Counted from the first letter of the stretch, positions 8,243 to 17,758 are shown. The stretch: DNA of 64,000 nucleotides from Pseudoclavibacter sp. Marseille-Q3772 (GCF_916618895.1 NZ_OU745391.1:744001-808000), one strand, 5' to 3'. Notes: a model not told the origin generated them from the letters alone. Numbers and translations: made by a program.

Positions 8243-9673
8243 CTAGCTCACGCCGATGAGGGTGGCGACCACTACTGCTGCGAGCGCGATACCGCTCCAG
8301 ATGAGGATAAGTGGCCACACGAATTTCACCCAGCGGTCGTAGGCGATGCCGGCGACTGCGAGGCAGCTGAGCAGCGGGCCGGATGTTGGGAAGAAGGAGT
8401 TTGAGATTCCGTCGCCGTATTGGAATGCGAGCACGGCAGCCTGTCGCTCCATCCCGATGGAGTCGGCCAGCGGCACCATGATGGGCATGGTGGTGGCGGC
8501 CTGTCCAGAGCCGGACGGGATGAAGAAGTTGAGCAGTGACTGGAAGAAGAACATCAGCCCGCCGGCAACTGCTGCTCCCGCATCTCCGATCGTCGCGGCG
8601 ATGCCGTTGACGATGGTGTCGAGGATTTCGCCGTTTTCGAGAACAACGAGGATTGCTCGCGCGAAGCCGACGACGAGGGCACCGAAGGTGACGTCGGCCA
8701 TACCCTGGACGAGTTCTTCGAAGGTGCGGTTGATACCGAGGCCGCCGATGATTCCGCTGACGATACCGATGAGCAGGAAGATGGCCGACATTTCGCCGAG
8801 GAACCACTCCCAAGCGAACACACCGTAGATGTTGAGCGCGAGTCCGCCCACCAGGATGAACAGCACGATCGCTTCGCGGGCGCCGAATTTCGCTTCGGTA
8901 TCGACGTCGGCACGTTGAGCGCTGGGGCCAAGCTTGTGACCGTAGAGGATTGATTGGCGCGGGTCGGCTTTGACTCTGGCGGCGTAGCGGGCGACCCACC
9001 ACAGGGCGGCGGCGAGGATGAGGATGTAGATGATGGTGCGGTACAGCGCGCCGGAGAAGAGTTCGAGTTCGGCGATGCCTTGGGCGACGCCGACGGTGAA
9101 CGGGTTGAAGATACCGCCGATGAACCCGGCCGCGGCGCCGAGGATTGCTGCCGAGGCACCGACGATGGCGTCGTACCCGATTGCGGTAGCGATACCGACG
9201 GTGATGGGGACGAAGATCACCATTTCTTCGGCGATTCCCATGGTGAACCCGAGCACTGAGAATGCGAGCATCAGGGCGGGCAGGATGAGGCGTTCCTGGC
9301 CGCGCATGACCTTGATGAGTTTGTTGACGGCGCCGTCGATTGCGCCGGTGGCGCGGATGACGGCGAAGGATCCGCCGGCGAGGAAGACGAAGAAGACGAT
9401 TTCTACTGCGTCGGCGAGCCCTTGGGGTACGGCGAGGAGAAAATCGAAGGGGCTGAGGAAGGTTTTGTCGAGCTGTTCGTAGCTTCCGGGGACGACGACT
9501 TCACGGCCGGCTTGTTCGACGCGGTCGAATTGCCCGGATGGGATGAAGTAGGTAGCAATACCGACGATCACCATGATGCCGAGGATGATGGCGTAGGTGT
9601 GCGGCACTTTGAGCCACCGGCGAGCTGATGGGTCGACCTCGTTGTTGTCGACTTGTGGGTTCACGGTGCTCAT
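8243..9673 (-). CDS. YfcC/DcuC family transporter
   Basis: Polytopic membrane protein, 476 aa, with about 12 hydrophobic segments, of the YfcC (C4-dicarboxylate anaerobic carrier-like) family. Characteristic segments are PHTYAIILGIMVIVGIATYF followed by IPSGQFDR at the N-terminus, GIAEEMVIFVPI near residue 150, the FIPSGSGQAAT re-entrant motif near 368 and GDGISNSFFPTSG near 400. Members often sit beside M20 peptidases and are thought to import amino-acid or peptide conjugates. Its ATG overlaps the stop of the upstream enolase-superfamily remnant by 4 nt, so translation is coupled to that remnant. Confidence 0.88.
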   Translation of the reverse strand: MSTVNPQVDNNEVDPSARRWLKVPHTYAIILGIMVIVGIATYFIPSGQFDRVEQAGREVVVPGSYEQLDKTFLSPFDFLLAVPQGLADAVEIVFFVFLAGGSFAVIRATGAIDGAVNKLIKVMRGQERLILPALMLAFSVLGFTMGIAEEMVIFVPITVGIATAIGYDAIVGASAAILGAAAGFIGGIFNPFTVGVAQGIAELELFSGALYRTIIYILILAAALWWVARYAARVKADPRQSILYGHKLGPSAQRADVDTEAKFGAREAIVLFILVGGLALNIYGVFAWEWFLGEMSAIFLLIGIVSGIIGGLGINRTFEELVQGMADVTFGALVVGFARAILVVLENGEILDTIVNGIAATIGDAGAAVAGGLMFFFQSLLNFFIPSGSGQAATTMPIMVPLADSIGMERQAAVLAFQYGDGISNSFFPTSGPLLSCLAVAGIAYDRWVKFVWPLILIWSGIALAAVVVATLIGVS

Positions 9674-9873
9674 CGCGAGTTCACCTCATCGTGTTGTTGT
9701 GTTGCGGATTCGAGTACTGACTTGTTGATTTCTATGCCGAGGCCCGGCCGGTCGGTGTGCAGCGCGAGCACGATGGACGGCATCGTGGTGTAGGTCTCGT
9801 AGGAAACGACAAAGGGCCGGTTTAGCTCGAGATTCGTTACGTATAGCTCTGCACGTTCGACTCGCATATTCAC
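9670..9873 (-). pseudogene. Internally deleted enolase-superfamily (MenC/dipeptide-epimerase-like) gene
   Basis: 67-codon ORF. Residues 1-40 (VERAELYVTNLELNRPF, VSYETYTTMPSI) match the capping-domain start of o-succinylbenzoate synthase/N-acylamino-acid racemase type enzymes. Residues 42-53 (DRPGLGIEINKS) look like the extreme C-terminus of the same family (PGLG-x-E). The roughly 300-residue barrel with the metal ligands and catalytic Lys is missing, yet the frame is preserved and the stop still overlaps the transporter ATG. The product cannot be an enzyme. It may survive as a leader that couples translation of the transporter. Confidence 0.7.
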
Positions 9874-10244
9874 TCCGTTGTGATGGCCGTAGTCATCTCT
9901 TGCTCAGGTGTTCTTTTTGGTTGTGGATGCGGTTCCTCTTCGGCTGCGAAGCCGCTGAAGCATGCGGGAAACACTAACATGGCGCTGGCGCGGGCGAACT
10001 TCGCGCGCACGCCCGACCGGTCGCGCAAGCAGATTTCATCAAGCTAGATCAAGTCATCGTTGACTTCGACGAGCCGGACCTGATGGAAGACGCCTGGTCG
10101 TGACGAGACGGCTCACCAAAAGTGAGCATTAGTCCCCTGAACCAGTCGAGGTTCCTTACGAGTTAAGACTCCCGTCCCTCACCAGTCCAAGCAGTTCTGC
10201 TCGCAGGTAATCCTCGCGTTTCCGTTGGGCTCGAGTTCCGCCAG
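9874..10244. other. Intergenic, no convincing gene
   Basis: About 370 bp between the transporter operon and the HsdR remnant. A short plus-strand open stretch near 10045-10103 ends in a peptide like IVDFDEPDLMEDAWS and may be a gene remnant. No other signal was recognised. The left edge of the defence locus probably lies here. Confidence 0.4.
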
Positions 10245-10799
10245 CTAGTCGCTGTCGGTAATGAGCCCGTAGAAGCGCTCGAAGAACGCCCGGAGTCGTT
10301 CGATCACGCGGGCTTTTGTTTCGCCTTGGTTGCCCTGTTTGCCGAACCGTGAGGTTGGTGGCAGCAGGCCCGCGATCCGGGTGCCGCTGGTGGTGAGGGT
10401 GCCGTCGCGGAATGCGTCTTGGATGAACGCTTCGGTTGGTAGCGGCTTGAGCCGTTCGCTGGTGATGATGTTGTTGAGTTCGTTGCGGCGTTGTTCTTCG
10501 ATGTGCGCTCGCCACTGCTCGTCAATGGCGCCGTCGATCGAGATCGTTTCGATGAATGCTTCGATGAGGTCTTTCTTGCTATGCAGGGTTGGGCTCGCTG
10601 CAACAGCGCGGTTGATTTCGGCTGCGATTTCGTGATCTTCGCCGTCACCTCGGTGTTTCCGCATTTCGTCGACGCGCATGAGGATGTAGTCGACGTTGAT
10701 TTCGACCTGTTTGATGAGTTCGATTTCGAATACGACGTCGGTGGCGATAGATTCGCGGTCTGCGGCGTTAATCCGGGTGAAGTTGGCGGCTTCGACCAT
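10245..10799 (-). pseudogene. C-terminal fragment of type I restriction subunit HsdR
   Basis: 184 codons resembling the helical C-terminal domain of HsdR: ESIATDVVFEIELIKQVEIN, VDYILMRVDEMRK, then SKKDLIEAFIETIS and a C-terminal FFERFYGLITDSD. Full HsdR proteins are about 1000 aa; the nuclease and helicase domains are missing. Upstream, after a one-base frameshift in a G run (plus-strand C run 10802-10805), the reading frame passes into a phage DUF2800 remnant, so the fragment has no start of its own. It is the distal end of the ancestral hsdMSR operon whose proximal end is at 20701-21696. Confidence 0.8.
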
Positions 10800-11221
10800 G
10801 ACCCCTGGCCGTACTTCAAATCGATGGTCTGAAGCGTGGGCTCAGCGATGATCACGCAGTCGCCGGTGCCAAACCCACCCGGCACGACGTGTGAGAAGTC
10901 CAGGCGTTGCTCGATGAGCACCTGCGGATCAGCACACGCCTGGCGCACGTCACGCAGCCGCTCCTGAACGAAAGCCACGTAGTCATCGGTCAGGGTGTCC
11001 ATCTGCTCGTCATGTCAGCTCGAGACCGGCTTCGAAGTCGCCGCGTCATGCAGAGCACGGCGCAGCTTCCACTCCGCCAAGGCATGTGCAGCGGTTCTTT
11101 GCTCGGCAGCCTGCGAGGAGGACTCCGGCAGCCCGGCCTCCAGCGTTGCCGACGGCGGACGGGCCAACCACCGGTGCACACCCGAGGCGCTCAGCAGTGC
11201 GTGCTGGTCAGGGATCAGCAA
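10800..11221 (-). pseudogene. DUF2800 phage protein remnant (PD-(D/E)XK nuclease family)
   Basis: Fragment of a phage-type DUF2800 protein. One frame reads HALLSASGVHRWLARPPSAT, then EQRTAAHALAEWKLRRAL, hits a TGA at 11015-11017, and continues in the same frame with TDDYVAFVQERL, VLIEQRLDFSHVVPGGFGTG and IDLKYGQG. This is followed by a one-base frameshift at 10802-10805 and the HsdR fragment. The GFGTGD...IDLKYG stretch is the family's catalytic core. No good start is visible (TTG at 11221 is possible). One nonsense codon, one frameshift and a missing C-terminus make it a pseudogene. Confidence 0.75.
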
Positions 11222-11485
11222 TCGCCTCCGCCTGCTCCAGCAGCTGCCCAAACTTGGACGGGTCAACCTCGAAGATCTTGCTCGCGCCAGCCGCCTGGAT
11301 GAGCTCACGTACCTGCGCGGTGTGGCCTGCCTGCGACAGGCGCGCCGACACCGTGCGGACCTGCTCCAACGTCACCGGCACAACCTCCGGAGCCGGAGCT
11401 GGCTGCTGGTGGGATAGCGTTCACTGATCCCTTCTGTTCGCTCGAATTTGAGCTGGATCTTGGTGGTTTTCGGCTCGGTAGCCAT
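11208..11485 (-). pseudogene. Frameshifted phage-associated small protein
   Basis: Starts with an ATG at 11485 and reads MATEPKTTKIQLKFER...YPTSSQ, then loses frame. The next frame continues with PAPEVVPVTLEQVRTVS, LSQAGHTAQVRELIQAAGAS and KIFEVDPSKFGQLLEQAEAI, ending at a TGA at 11208-11210 that slightly overlaps the DUF2800 remnant. The order matches a phage gene pair. One base appears to be lost near 11405. About 92 codons in all; the function of the intact family is unknown to me. Confidence 0.6.
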
Positions 11486-11896
11486 TGAGGGGAATCCCTT
11501 CCGTGAAGGGAGACCCACGTGTGCGCGTCAAGTTCGGAGATGAGTTGTTAAGCGCAGAAAGGCGGACCCAGCGACCAACCCCGGTTGCCAGGGGTGGTCG
11601 CCGGTATCTACCAAGCGCTTAGCGAGTCTCTGTATGAACCTGTTTTCTGTTGACGACCAGGCCGTATGCTTTCCGATCGAGACACCTGGCTAGTCGTGCG
11701 ATCTACACGCTCGTGTTGAGCCGCAATTCGTCGGCGGCTCACGGTACAATGTGAAGAACGTCTTCATGTTCGTGGTGGCCGCGACTGGTCGTGCTACCTG
11801 ATTAAAACCCTAGAAATCGGGGTTCGCCACAGGCTGTGAGAATGCGTGAGGCGAATCCGTGAGGAACCGTGAGATCCGCAGAGACGAGGAAGGCGA
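11486..11896. other. Intergenic, no gene recognised
   Basis: About 400 bp with no convincing reading frame. It lies between minus-strand phage remnants and the plus-strand defence operon and should hold the promoter of the latter. A TACAAT box near 11745-11750 is a possible -10 element, but no well-spaced -35 was found. Confidence 0.35.
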
Positions 11897-12614
11897 GTGA
11901 AGTTACATGAGCTGGCTGCATGCCTCGCTCCAGCCCTGCCTGGCGGCCTCGCGCGTGCAGAGCGAATGCGTGAGCTGATCTCGATGTTCAACCACTGTCA
12001 CCGAAGACGAGTGGGGCACCAACCGAGACCCATCGGCACTGCCGTCAGACTCGGCGCTCGAGCCGATGGCATCCCGCGATTCGGCATTCTTTCAAAAGCT
12101 TGCCAATGCGATCTGCGCTCACCTCGGCATCAAAGCCTTCATCGAGTGCCTTCACGAGTTGGATCTTGCTACTCAGGAACTCATCGCCCACAACATCGCC
12201 GCCCACAACGAACACATAGATCTGGAGAGCTTCGAATACGACGTCGACACCGGCTCCGGTGCGAAATTCAATCACCTCGTCGCTCTCGACATCGCCGTCA
12301 TGCGCTCCACACCGTTGCCGTTTCTCATCCACGACTCAGCCATCATCAAACTGATTGCGTTCGCTCCCGTCGCGGAACTCCTTGCCGTCTACATCAACAC
12401 TGCAAACCTCACCAGCAGAGCGAGCGAGCCGAAGCAAGTGTTCTTCTCCTTCGACGCCACTAAGGCCTACGGCACCAAGGCCGAAAAACGCGTCGCCCCA
12501 GCCCAAGTCATCCATCTCGGCGAAGGCGCCGAGGCCCTCTACGGCTTCACCTGGAACACCGAAACCACCGACCACCACGACCCACAGCCCAGCGAAGGAG
12601 CAGAAGCAAAGTGA
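11897..12614 (+). pseudogene. DUF2326-like protein fragment, frameshifted near its start
   Basis: From a GTG at 11897 (with GAGGAAGG upstream) the frame reads MKLHELAACLAPALPGGLA then ERMRELISMFN. It then shifts by one base near 11990 into the frame TTVTEDEWGTNRDPSALPS, LEPMASRDSAFF and onward to 12614. The second frame is intact for 182 codons from the ATG at 12066 and has the C-terminal ATPase-lobe features of DUF2326 proteins: DTGSGAKFNHLVALDIAVM, PLPFLIHDSAIIK, KQVFFSFD and ALYGFTW. DUF2326 proteins are Rad50/SMC-like and normally over 500 aa. Either a broken fragment or a short protein from 12066. Its stop overlaps the XRE gene. Confidence 0.6.
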
Positions 12615-12823
12615 CCATCACGTTCAAACCCCTGTGGAAACTCCTTATCGACCGAGAAATGACCAAAGAAGACCTCCGCCTCGCCACCGGCCTGTCTGCC
12701 GCCACCATTGCCAAGATGGGCAAAGACGGGAACGTCACCACAGAGGTACTTGCCCGAATATGTACGGCATTAACAGTAGACATCAATGACATCTGCGAAG
12801 CCACCAAGGAGCCCAGTAAATGA
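12611..12823 (+). CDS. XRE (Cro/CI-type) HTH regulator, probable RM controller
   Basis: 70-aa single-domain helix-turn-helix protein: KLLIDREMTKEDLRLATGLS, AATIAKMGKDGNVTTEVLAR, ICTALTVDINDICE, the compact YozG/Cro type. GTG start at 12611 with GAAGGAG upstream; the stop overlaps the mod ATG by 4 nt. Small XRE proteins directly upstream of a methyltransferase gene usually time expression of restriction systems. The position fits such a controller role (inference). Confidence 0.82.
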   Translation: MTITFKPLWKLLIDREMTKEDLRLATGLSAATIAKMGKDGNVTTEVLARICTALTVDINDICEATKEPSK

Positions 12824-14784
12824 TCAGAAACACCAGCGAACACAACGAAACCGTTAAGCCCAACCACTTCGAGATGAACCGGCTTCGCACAGCCCTGCCC
12901 GAGTATTTCGACGGCGACGGCAACTTCATGATTGACCGACTCCAACAGGCACTCCAAGACGGAGATGTCGACCTCACCCGCGAGGGATACGAGCTGAAGT
13001 TCCTCGGCAAGTCCTACGCGAAGCACCTCACGTCCACGAAGACTGAAACAGTGGTTGTGCCAGACCTTGAGCACAACTCGAAACCTGAAAACAAGGACTC
13101 CGAGAATCTCTACATAGTCGGCGATAACCTCGACGCCCTCAAACATCTGCTCGGCTCCTACGCGGGCAAGGTCAAGTGCATCTACATCGACCCGCCCTAC
13201 AACACGGGCTCCGACGGATTCGTCTACAACGACGATTTCGGATTCACTTCCGCACAGCTCGTTGACAAAATTGGCCTAAGCGAAGACGAAGCAGAACGCG
13301 TCCTCGACCTCCAGGGCAAGTCATCGCACTCCGCGTGGCTTACCTTCATGTATCCCCGCCTCCAGCTCGCCAAGGAACTCCTAGCAGATGACGGCGTCAT
13401 ATTCATCAGCATCGACGAAAATGAACAGCCTAATTTGCGCCTGCTCGCTGACGAGATTTTCGGAGAAATGAATTCTGTAGGCACATTGGTTTGGCGATCA
13501 ACTCCAGGATCAAATACCGGCGACGATCTAAAGACAGTCACTGAGTATGTCGTTACCTACAGCAAAAATAAACCTAACAGTTTGTTTCGAGGCGTTTCAC
13601 CGGACGCCAGCGAATACAGGTTGACGGATAGCCATTATTCCAGGCGCGGCGGATATAAGGAGAATAAATTAGATCGCCGAATGACCGGGGAGCACTACTC
13701 TGAAACACTCAACTATCCGATTACAATGCCAGATGGGAGTGAACTGTGGCCAGGCAACAGTACCTCACGACAAGAGCACTGGAACTGGCGCTGGAGCAGA
13801 GAAAAAGTCTCTTGGGGATTTGAAAACGACTTCCTGATTTGTAAGAAACGAAGTAGCGGTTGGTCTATATATTTCAAGCAGTATCTACTAGTCGACAACA
13901 CAGATTCACCGATTGAACGATCAGTACCGCCGCAGAATCTCATCGAGATTCAGGGATTGACAATTCAGCGTTTAGACGGTGTTAGCTCTGCTCGTGGTAC
14001 GGCAGATGCAGTGTCAATTCTGGGCGACAAATATTTCGACTATCCAAAACCGGTAAACCTGATTAGGCATCTAGTATCTTTGATGCAACCTGGTTCTATT
14101 GTTCTTGACTTCTTTTCTGGGTCAGGGACATCTGCCGAAGCCGTGACAAGGCACAACGCATATAGTCACTCCCGTAATAAATGGATTCTCGTACAATTAC
14201 CAGAGAAGGTTTCACCTGACTCGCGATCCAGCGCTTCACGATCTGCATATGGAGCTGGATTTAGCACAATTGATCAAATAGCGCGTGAGCGTATCAAGCG
14301 CGCGGCGGCGAAGATAAAGAAAGAAACTGGCGCGGATATTGATTACGGCTTCACGCTTTACAGGCTGAACGAGCCGTCCGGACAGGTTCTTGATGATCTG
14401 CTGACGTTTGATCCGAGTCAGGATGGCACGTTACTGGCTGCCGATTATGTTTCGAAATTCGATCTGAACGGTACGCCTGGGCATGACACGGTCCTGGCGA
14501 CGTGGATGGTGGAGGATGGTCACGGTTTGACCACCGTCGCGCAGAAGGTTACCTTGGCTGGCTACGAGCTGGATGTATGCGGAGATTCTGCTTATATCAT
14601 CTCGCCGGGTTTGACGAGTGATGACGTGGTGGAGCTTGTTCGTCAGCTTGAGAACGGGGACCTTGCGGTTTCTCGTGTTGTGGTGTTCGGGTACTCGGTC
14701 ACGTTCGGTGTGATGCACGAGTTGAAGAAGAACCTCTCGGTACTGAAATCGGGTCGTACCGTGTCTGTGATTGAGAGGCTGTAG
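12820..14784 (+). CDS. mod: Type III restriction-modification methyltransferase (Mod)
   Basis: 654-aa N6-adenine methyltransferase of the beta class. The catalytic motif DPPYNTGSDGFVYND is at about residues 124-138, before the SAM-binding motif DFFSGSGTSAEAV near 428-440. It recognises and methylates the target on one strand and is needed for Res activity. The central target-recognition region (about 13480-14100) is visibly richer in A and T than the flanks (for example AGCAAAAATAAACCTAACAG), which suggests that this domain was exchanged by recombination. The start ATG overlaps the XRE stop, and res follows 4 nt after the stop. Confidence 0.93.
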   Translation: MIRNTSEHNETVKPNHFEMNRLRTALPEYFDGDGNFMIDRLQQALQDGDVDLTREGYELKFLGKSYAKHLTSTKTETVVVPDLEHNSKPENKDSENLYIVGDNLDALKHLLGSYAGKVKCIYIDPPYNTGSDGFVYNDDFGFTSAQLVDKIGLSEDEAERVLDLQGKSSHSAWLTFMYPRLQLAKELLADDGVIFISIDENEQPNLRLLADEIFGEMNSVGTLVWRSTPGSNTGDDLKTVTEYVVTYSKNKPNSLFRGVSPDASEYRLTDSHYSRRGGYKENKLDRRMTGEHYSETLNYPITMPDGSELWPGNSTSRQEHWNWRWSREKVSWGFENDFLICKKRSSGWSIYFKQYLLVDNTDSPIERSVPPQNLIEIQGLTIQRLDGVSSARGTADAVSILGDKYFDYPKPVNLIRHLVSLMQPGSIVLDFFSGSGTSAEAVTRHNAYSHSRNKWILVQLPEKVSPDSRSSASRSAYGAGFSTIDQIARERIKRAAAKIKKETGADIDYGFTLYRLNEPSGQVLDDLLTFDPSQDGTLLAADYVSKFDLNGTPGHDTVLATWMVEDGHGLTTVAQKVTLAGYELDVCGDSAYIISPGLTSDDVVELVRQLENGDLAVSRVVVFGYSVTFGVMHELKKNLSVLKSGRTVSVIERL

Positions 14785-14788
14785 GGCG

Positions 14789-17758
14789 ATGCAGATCAGG
14801 CTACAGACCCTTGAACACCAACAACGGGCGCTAACTGCGATTACCCGTGTTTTCCAAGACGTGGATTTCGATTCAGGCGGGTTGATGGAGGCCAACCCGA
14901 CCTTCGATCTTGCTGATTCGCAGTTGGCTCATAACATTTCTGAGTTGCAGAACGGCGCGGTTGCCGGTGTACCCGCTATCCCGCGTGCCTGGCGGGGCCG
15001 GGTGGATGATGGCGTGCTCGGTATCGACGTGAAAATGGAGACCGGCACGGGTAAGACGCTTGTCTACACGCAGATGATGTACGAACTCAACAGGCTCTAT
15101 GGGTTTACCAAGTTCATCGTTGTGGTGCCGTCGACCGCGATCAAGCTGGGCACCAGGTCATTCATCACGTCCGAGTATGCGCGTAACTATTTCGACGATA
15201 CTTATGGTGGCAGCATCAAGCTGGAGCTGGATGTTCTTGATCCACAGAAGCGGTCAAAGGGACGAAAGTTCTTCCCAAGTGCGGTCGCGAATTTCGTGTC
15301 GGCATCCCGGCTAACCAAGGGCCGTGTGCATGCGTTGTTGATGACTGATGGAATGTTGCGTTCGGCAGCGACGATGGGTGCTACCTATGACCAAACAGTG
15401 TTAGGTATGTCGAGCCAGCCGTATGAGGCATTGGCAGCAACTCGGCCGGTGGTGATTATTGATGAGCCGCATCGGTTCCGCCGTGAGAACAAGGCTTACC
15501 AAACGATCATTGATCAGATCCAACCCCAAGCGGTGGTCAGGTTCGGTGCGACTTTCCCGAAGAACGACAAGACCAGTCAGATCGATTACAACAATTTAGT
15601 GTTCAATCTTGGCTCGGTCGAGGCGTTCAACGAACAGCTCGTTAAGGGCGTGGCTGTGCAGTACCCGGAGGACGATGGACAAGATTCTACGAGGCTGAAG
15701 TTGACAAGCTTGTCGGCTCGCAAGCCGAAACAGGCCACGTTCACCAACCTCGATACCTCCAAGACCTTGACAGTAGGGTTGGGTGGCTCGTTGGCTGAGG
15801 CGGATGGAGCATTTGCAGGCATCACGATCGAGGCTGTGGGCAAGACAGAGAACCCGACGATCAAGTCTGGGGTGACGCTGTCTAATGGTCAGATCCTGGG
15901 TAAGGGCGACACCGTGGTTGCGGGAGTGTATTCCCAGACCTATCAAGAACTAATGATTGCCCGTGCGCTAGATAATCACTTTGAGACAGAGTGGGAGAAC
16001 TTCCGGCGCGCTACGCGCGTGAAAACCTTGACTCTGTTTTTTATTGACTCAATCGAGTCCTACCGTGGTGAGGGCGGTCCAGGCCACTTACGCGTCCGGT
16101 TCGAGGAATTGCTGGCTGCCAAGCTCAAGGAGGTCATCGCCGAACACGAGGGCAAGACCTCACAGATAGCCAAAGATTATGTCGCATACTTGAAGGCGTC
16201 GCTGGCCGATGTGTCGGCAACAAACGGTGGTTACTTCTCTGCTGATAATGCTTCCACCGATGAGGCGATCCAGGCCGAGGTGGATCTGATTCTGCGCGAT
16301 AAGCAATCGATGCTGTCATTCACGAAAGCGGATGGGTCGCCGAACACGATGCGATTCGTGTTCTCGAAGTGGACGCTGCGTGAGGGCTGGGATAACCCCA
16401 ACGTCTTCCAGATCGTGAAACTACGCTCGTCGGGATCGGAAATCTCGAAACTCCAAGAGGTCGGGCGCGGGCTGCGCCTTCCCGTTGATGTCAGCGGCAG
16501 TCGACTATCTGATGAGGACTTCCGGCTGACCTACCTCATCGATTACGCCGAGGAATCATTCGCCAATAGCCTCGTGAGCGAAATCAACGCAGACACCGGC
16601 GGCCAGGCACCCTCGGTTAAGGAACTGCTGCCGCGTGTGGCAGCCAAACTGGGTAAGGACGAGACCGAGCTGTTCATTGAACTACTTCAAAAAGGCCTGG
16701 TCGATAGCGACAAGAACCTGATAGAAGGCAAGGCCGAGGCACTCTATGAGCTCTATCCGCAATTCGCAGAAGGCAAGCTCAAGCCCGGCAAAGTTGTCAC
16801 CGACAAAAAGAAAGCCCGCGTCGGAATCCGCAAGAAGCGCTACTCCGAACTCAAGCAACTATGGGAAGCAGTCAACGCCAAGTACTACCTCAAACTCGAC
16901 GACCTCACACCTGCCGAAATCAGTACCTGCATCGACGAAATCCTGGACGAGGGCATCTACAAGGCACAAACCGGTAGGTTCACCCAAGACCTGCTCACGA
17001 CCGGCGAGGACGGGGTACTGACGACTATCTCGTCGACAAAGGAAACTTACACCGTTGACGGGTCGATGCCCTATGGACAGTGGCTGAGACTGGCCTACAC
17101 CCAAACCTATCTACCCATCAGCGAGATTCACGCTGGCTTGGTGCGACGCAACGCGAAGAAGAAGCTTCCCAGCGATTTCTTCAACAAGGCCACACTGGGT
17201 GAGTTTGTTGCGCAGTTCCATGGCTGGATGCAGCGCGAATATGTCAAACGGTTTACCTACACCCGGATCGACGGGCCACTGGGCGCCACCGCGCTGACCG
17301 ACCCTGACGGTCAACCGCTGAAGACGATTGCGCAAGGAAACGTCGGTGTTTACCGTGACACCACCTCCGAGGTGCCAGAGAAGTTCCTCTACGACGCGTT
17401 CGTCTACGACTCCCCGAAGGAACAGACCACGATCCGCGACTCTGTTCTCGACGAGGTAGTTGTCTACGGCAAGATCCCGCGTAAATCGATCCAAGTGCCC
17501 GTCTATTTCGGTGGAACGACCAGCCCGGACTTCATGTACGTCCTCAAGACCGCTGATGGCAAAATGTCGCTGAACTTCATCGTTGAAACCAAAGACGTCG
17601 ATTCGAAGACTGACTTGCGAGGAACCGAGGAACTACGCATCAAGGCCGCTAGGAATTTCTTCGAGTCGATCAGTGATGAGAACGTCTCCGTTCACTTCGC
17701 CCCGCAACTCAAACGCGACGACATCGTCACCATGATCAAACAGGTGGTGGCGTCGTGA
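14789..17758 (+). CDS. res: Type III restriction endonuclease subunit (Res)
   Basis: 989-aa SF2 helicase-nuclease. Walker A METGTGKTLVYTQMMYELN lies near residues 84-102 and the DEAD-like box IIDEPHRFRRE near 222-232. Helicase motif VI-like region LQEVGRGLRLPVD lies near 555-567. The C-terminal PD-(D/E)XK endonuclease has SPDFMYVL near 912 and FIVETKDV near 929, both metal-site segments present. The start at 14789 is preferred because the upstream in-frame start lies inside mod. GTG of the OLD gene overlaps its TGA. Length and motifs are those of an intact enzyme. Confidence 0.93.
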   Translation: MQIRLQTLEHQQRALTAITRVFQDVDFDSGGLMEANPTFDLADSQLAHNISELQNGAVAGVPAIPRAWRGRVDDGVLGIDVKMETGTGKTLVYTQMMYELNRLYGFTKFIVVVPSTAIKLGTRSFITSEYARNYFDDTYGGSIKLELDVLDPQKRSKGRKFFPSAVANFVSASRLTKGRVHALLMTDGMLRSAATMGATYDQTVLGMSSQPYEALAATRPVVIIDEPHRFRRENKAYQTIIDQIQPQAVVRFGATFPKNDKTSQIDYNNLVFNLGSVEAFNEQLVKGVAVQYPEDDGQDSTRLKLTSLSARKPKQATFTNLDTSKTLTVGLGGSLAEADGAFAGITIEAVGKTENPTIKSGVTLSNGQILGKGDTVVAGVYSQTYQELMIARALDNHFETEWENFRRATRVKTLTLFFIDSIESYRGEGGPGHLRVRFEELLAAKLKEVIAEHEGKTSQIAKDYVAYLKASLADVSATNGGYFSADNASTDEAIQAEVDLILRDKQSMLSFTKADGSPNTMRFVFSKWTLREGWDNPNVFQIVKLRSSGSEISKLQEVGRGLRLPVDVSGSRLSDEDFRLTYLIDYAEESFANSLVSEINADTGGQAPSVKELLPRVAAKLGKDETELFIELLQKGLVDSDKNLIEGKAEALYELYPQFAEGKLKPGKVVTDKKKARVGIRKKRYSELKQLWEAVNAKYYLKLDDLTPAEISTCIDEILDEGIYKAQTGRFTQDLLTTGEDGVLTTISSTKETYTVDGSMPYGQWLRLAYTQTYLPISEIHAGLVRRNAKKKLPSDFFNKATLGEFVAQFHGWMQREYVKRFTYTRIDGPLGATALTDPDGQPLKTIAQGNVGVYRDTTSEVPEKFLYDAFVYDSPKEQTTIRDSVLDEVVVYGKIPRKSIQVPVYFGGTTSPDFMYVLKTADGKMSLNFIVETKDVDSKTDLRGTEELRIKAARNFFESISDENVSVHFAPQLKRDDIVTMIKQVVAS

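Noticed and set aside
10800..11485. Functional prophage
   Set aside because: Only two broken genes with no integrase, structural or lysis genes.
11897..12463. 188-codon protein in the first frame through the DUF2326-like region
   Set aside because: After about residue 32 the product becomes Arg/His-rich shadow sequence; the conserved protein is in the other frame.
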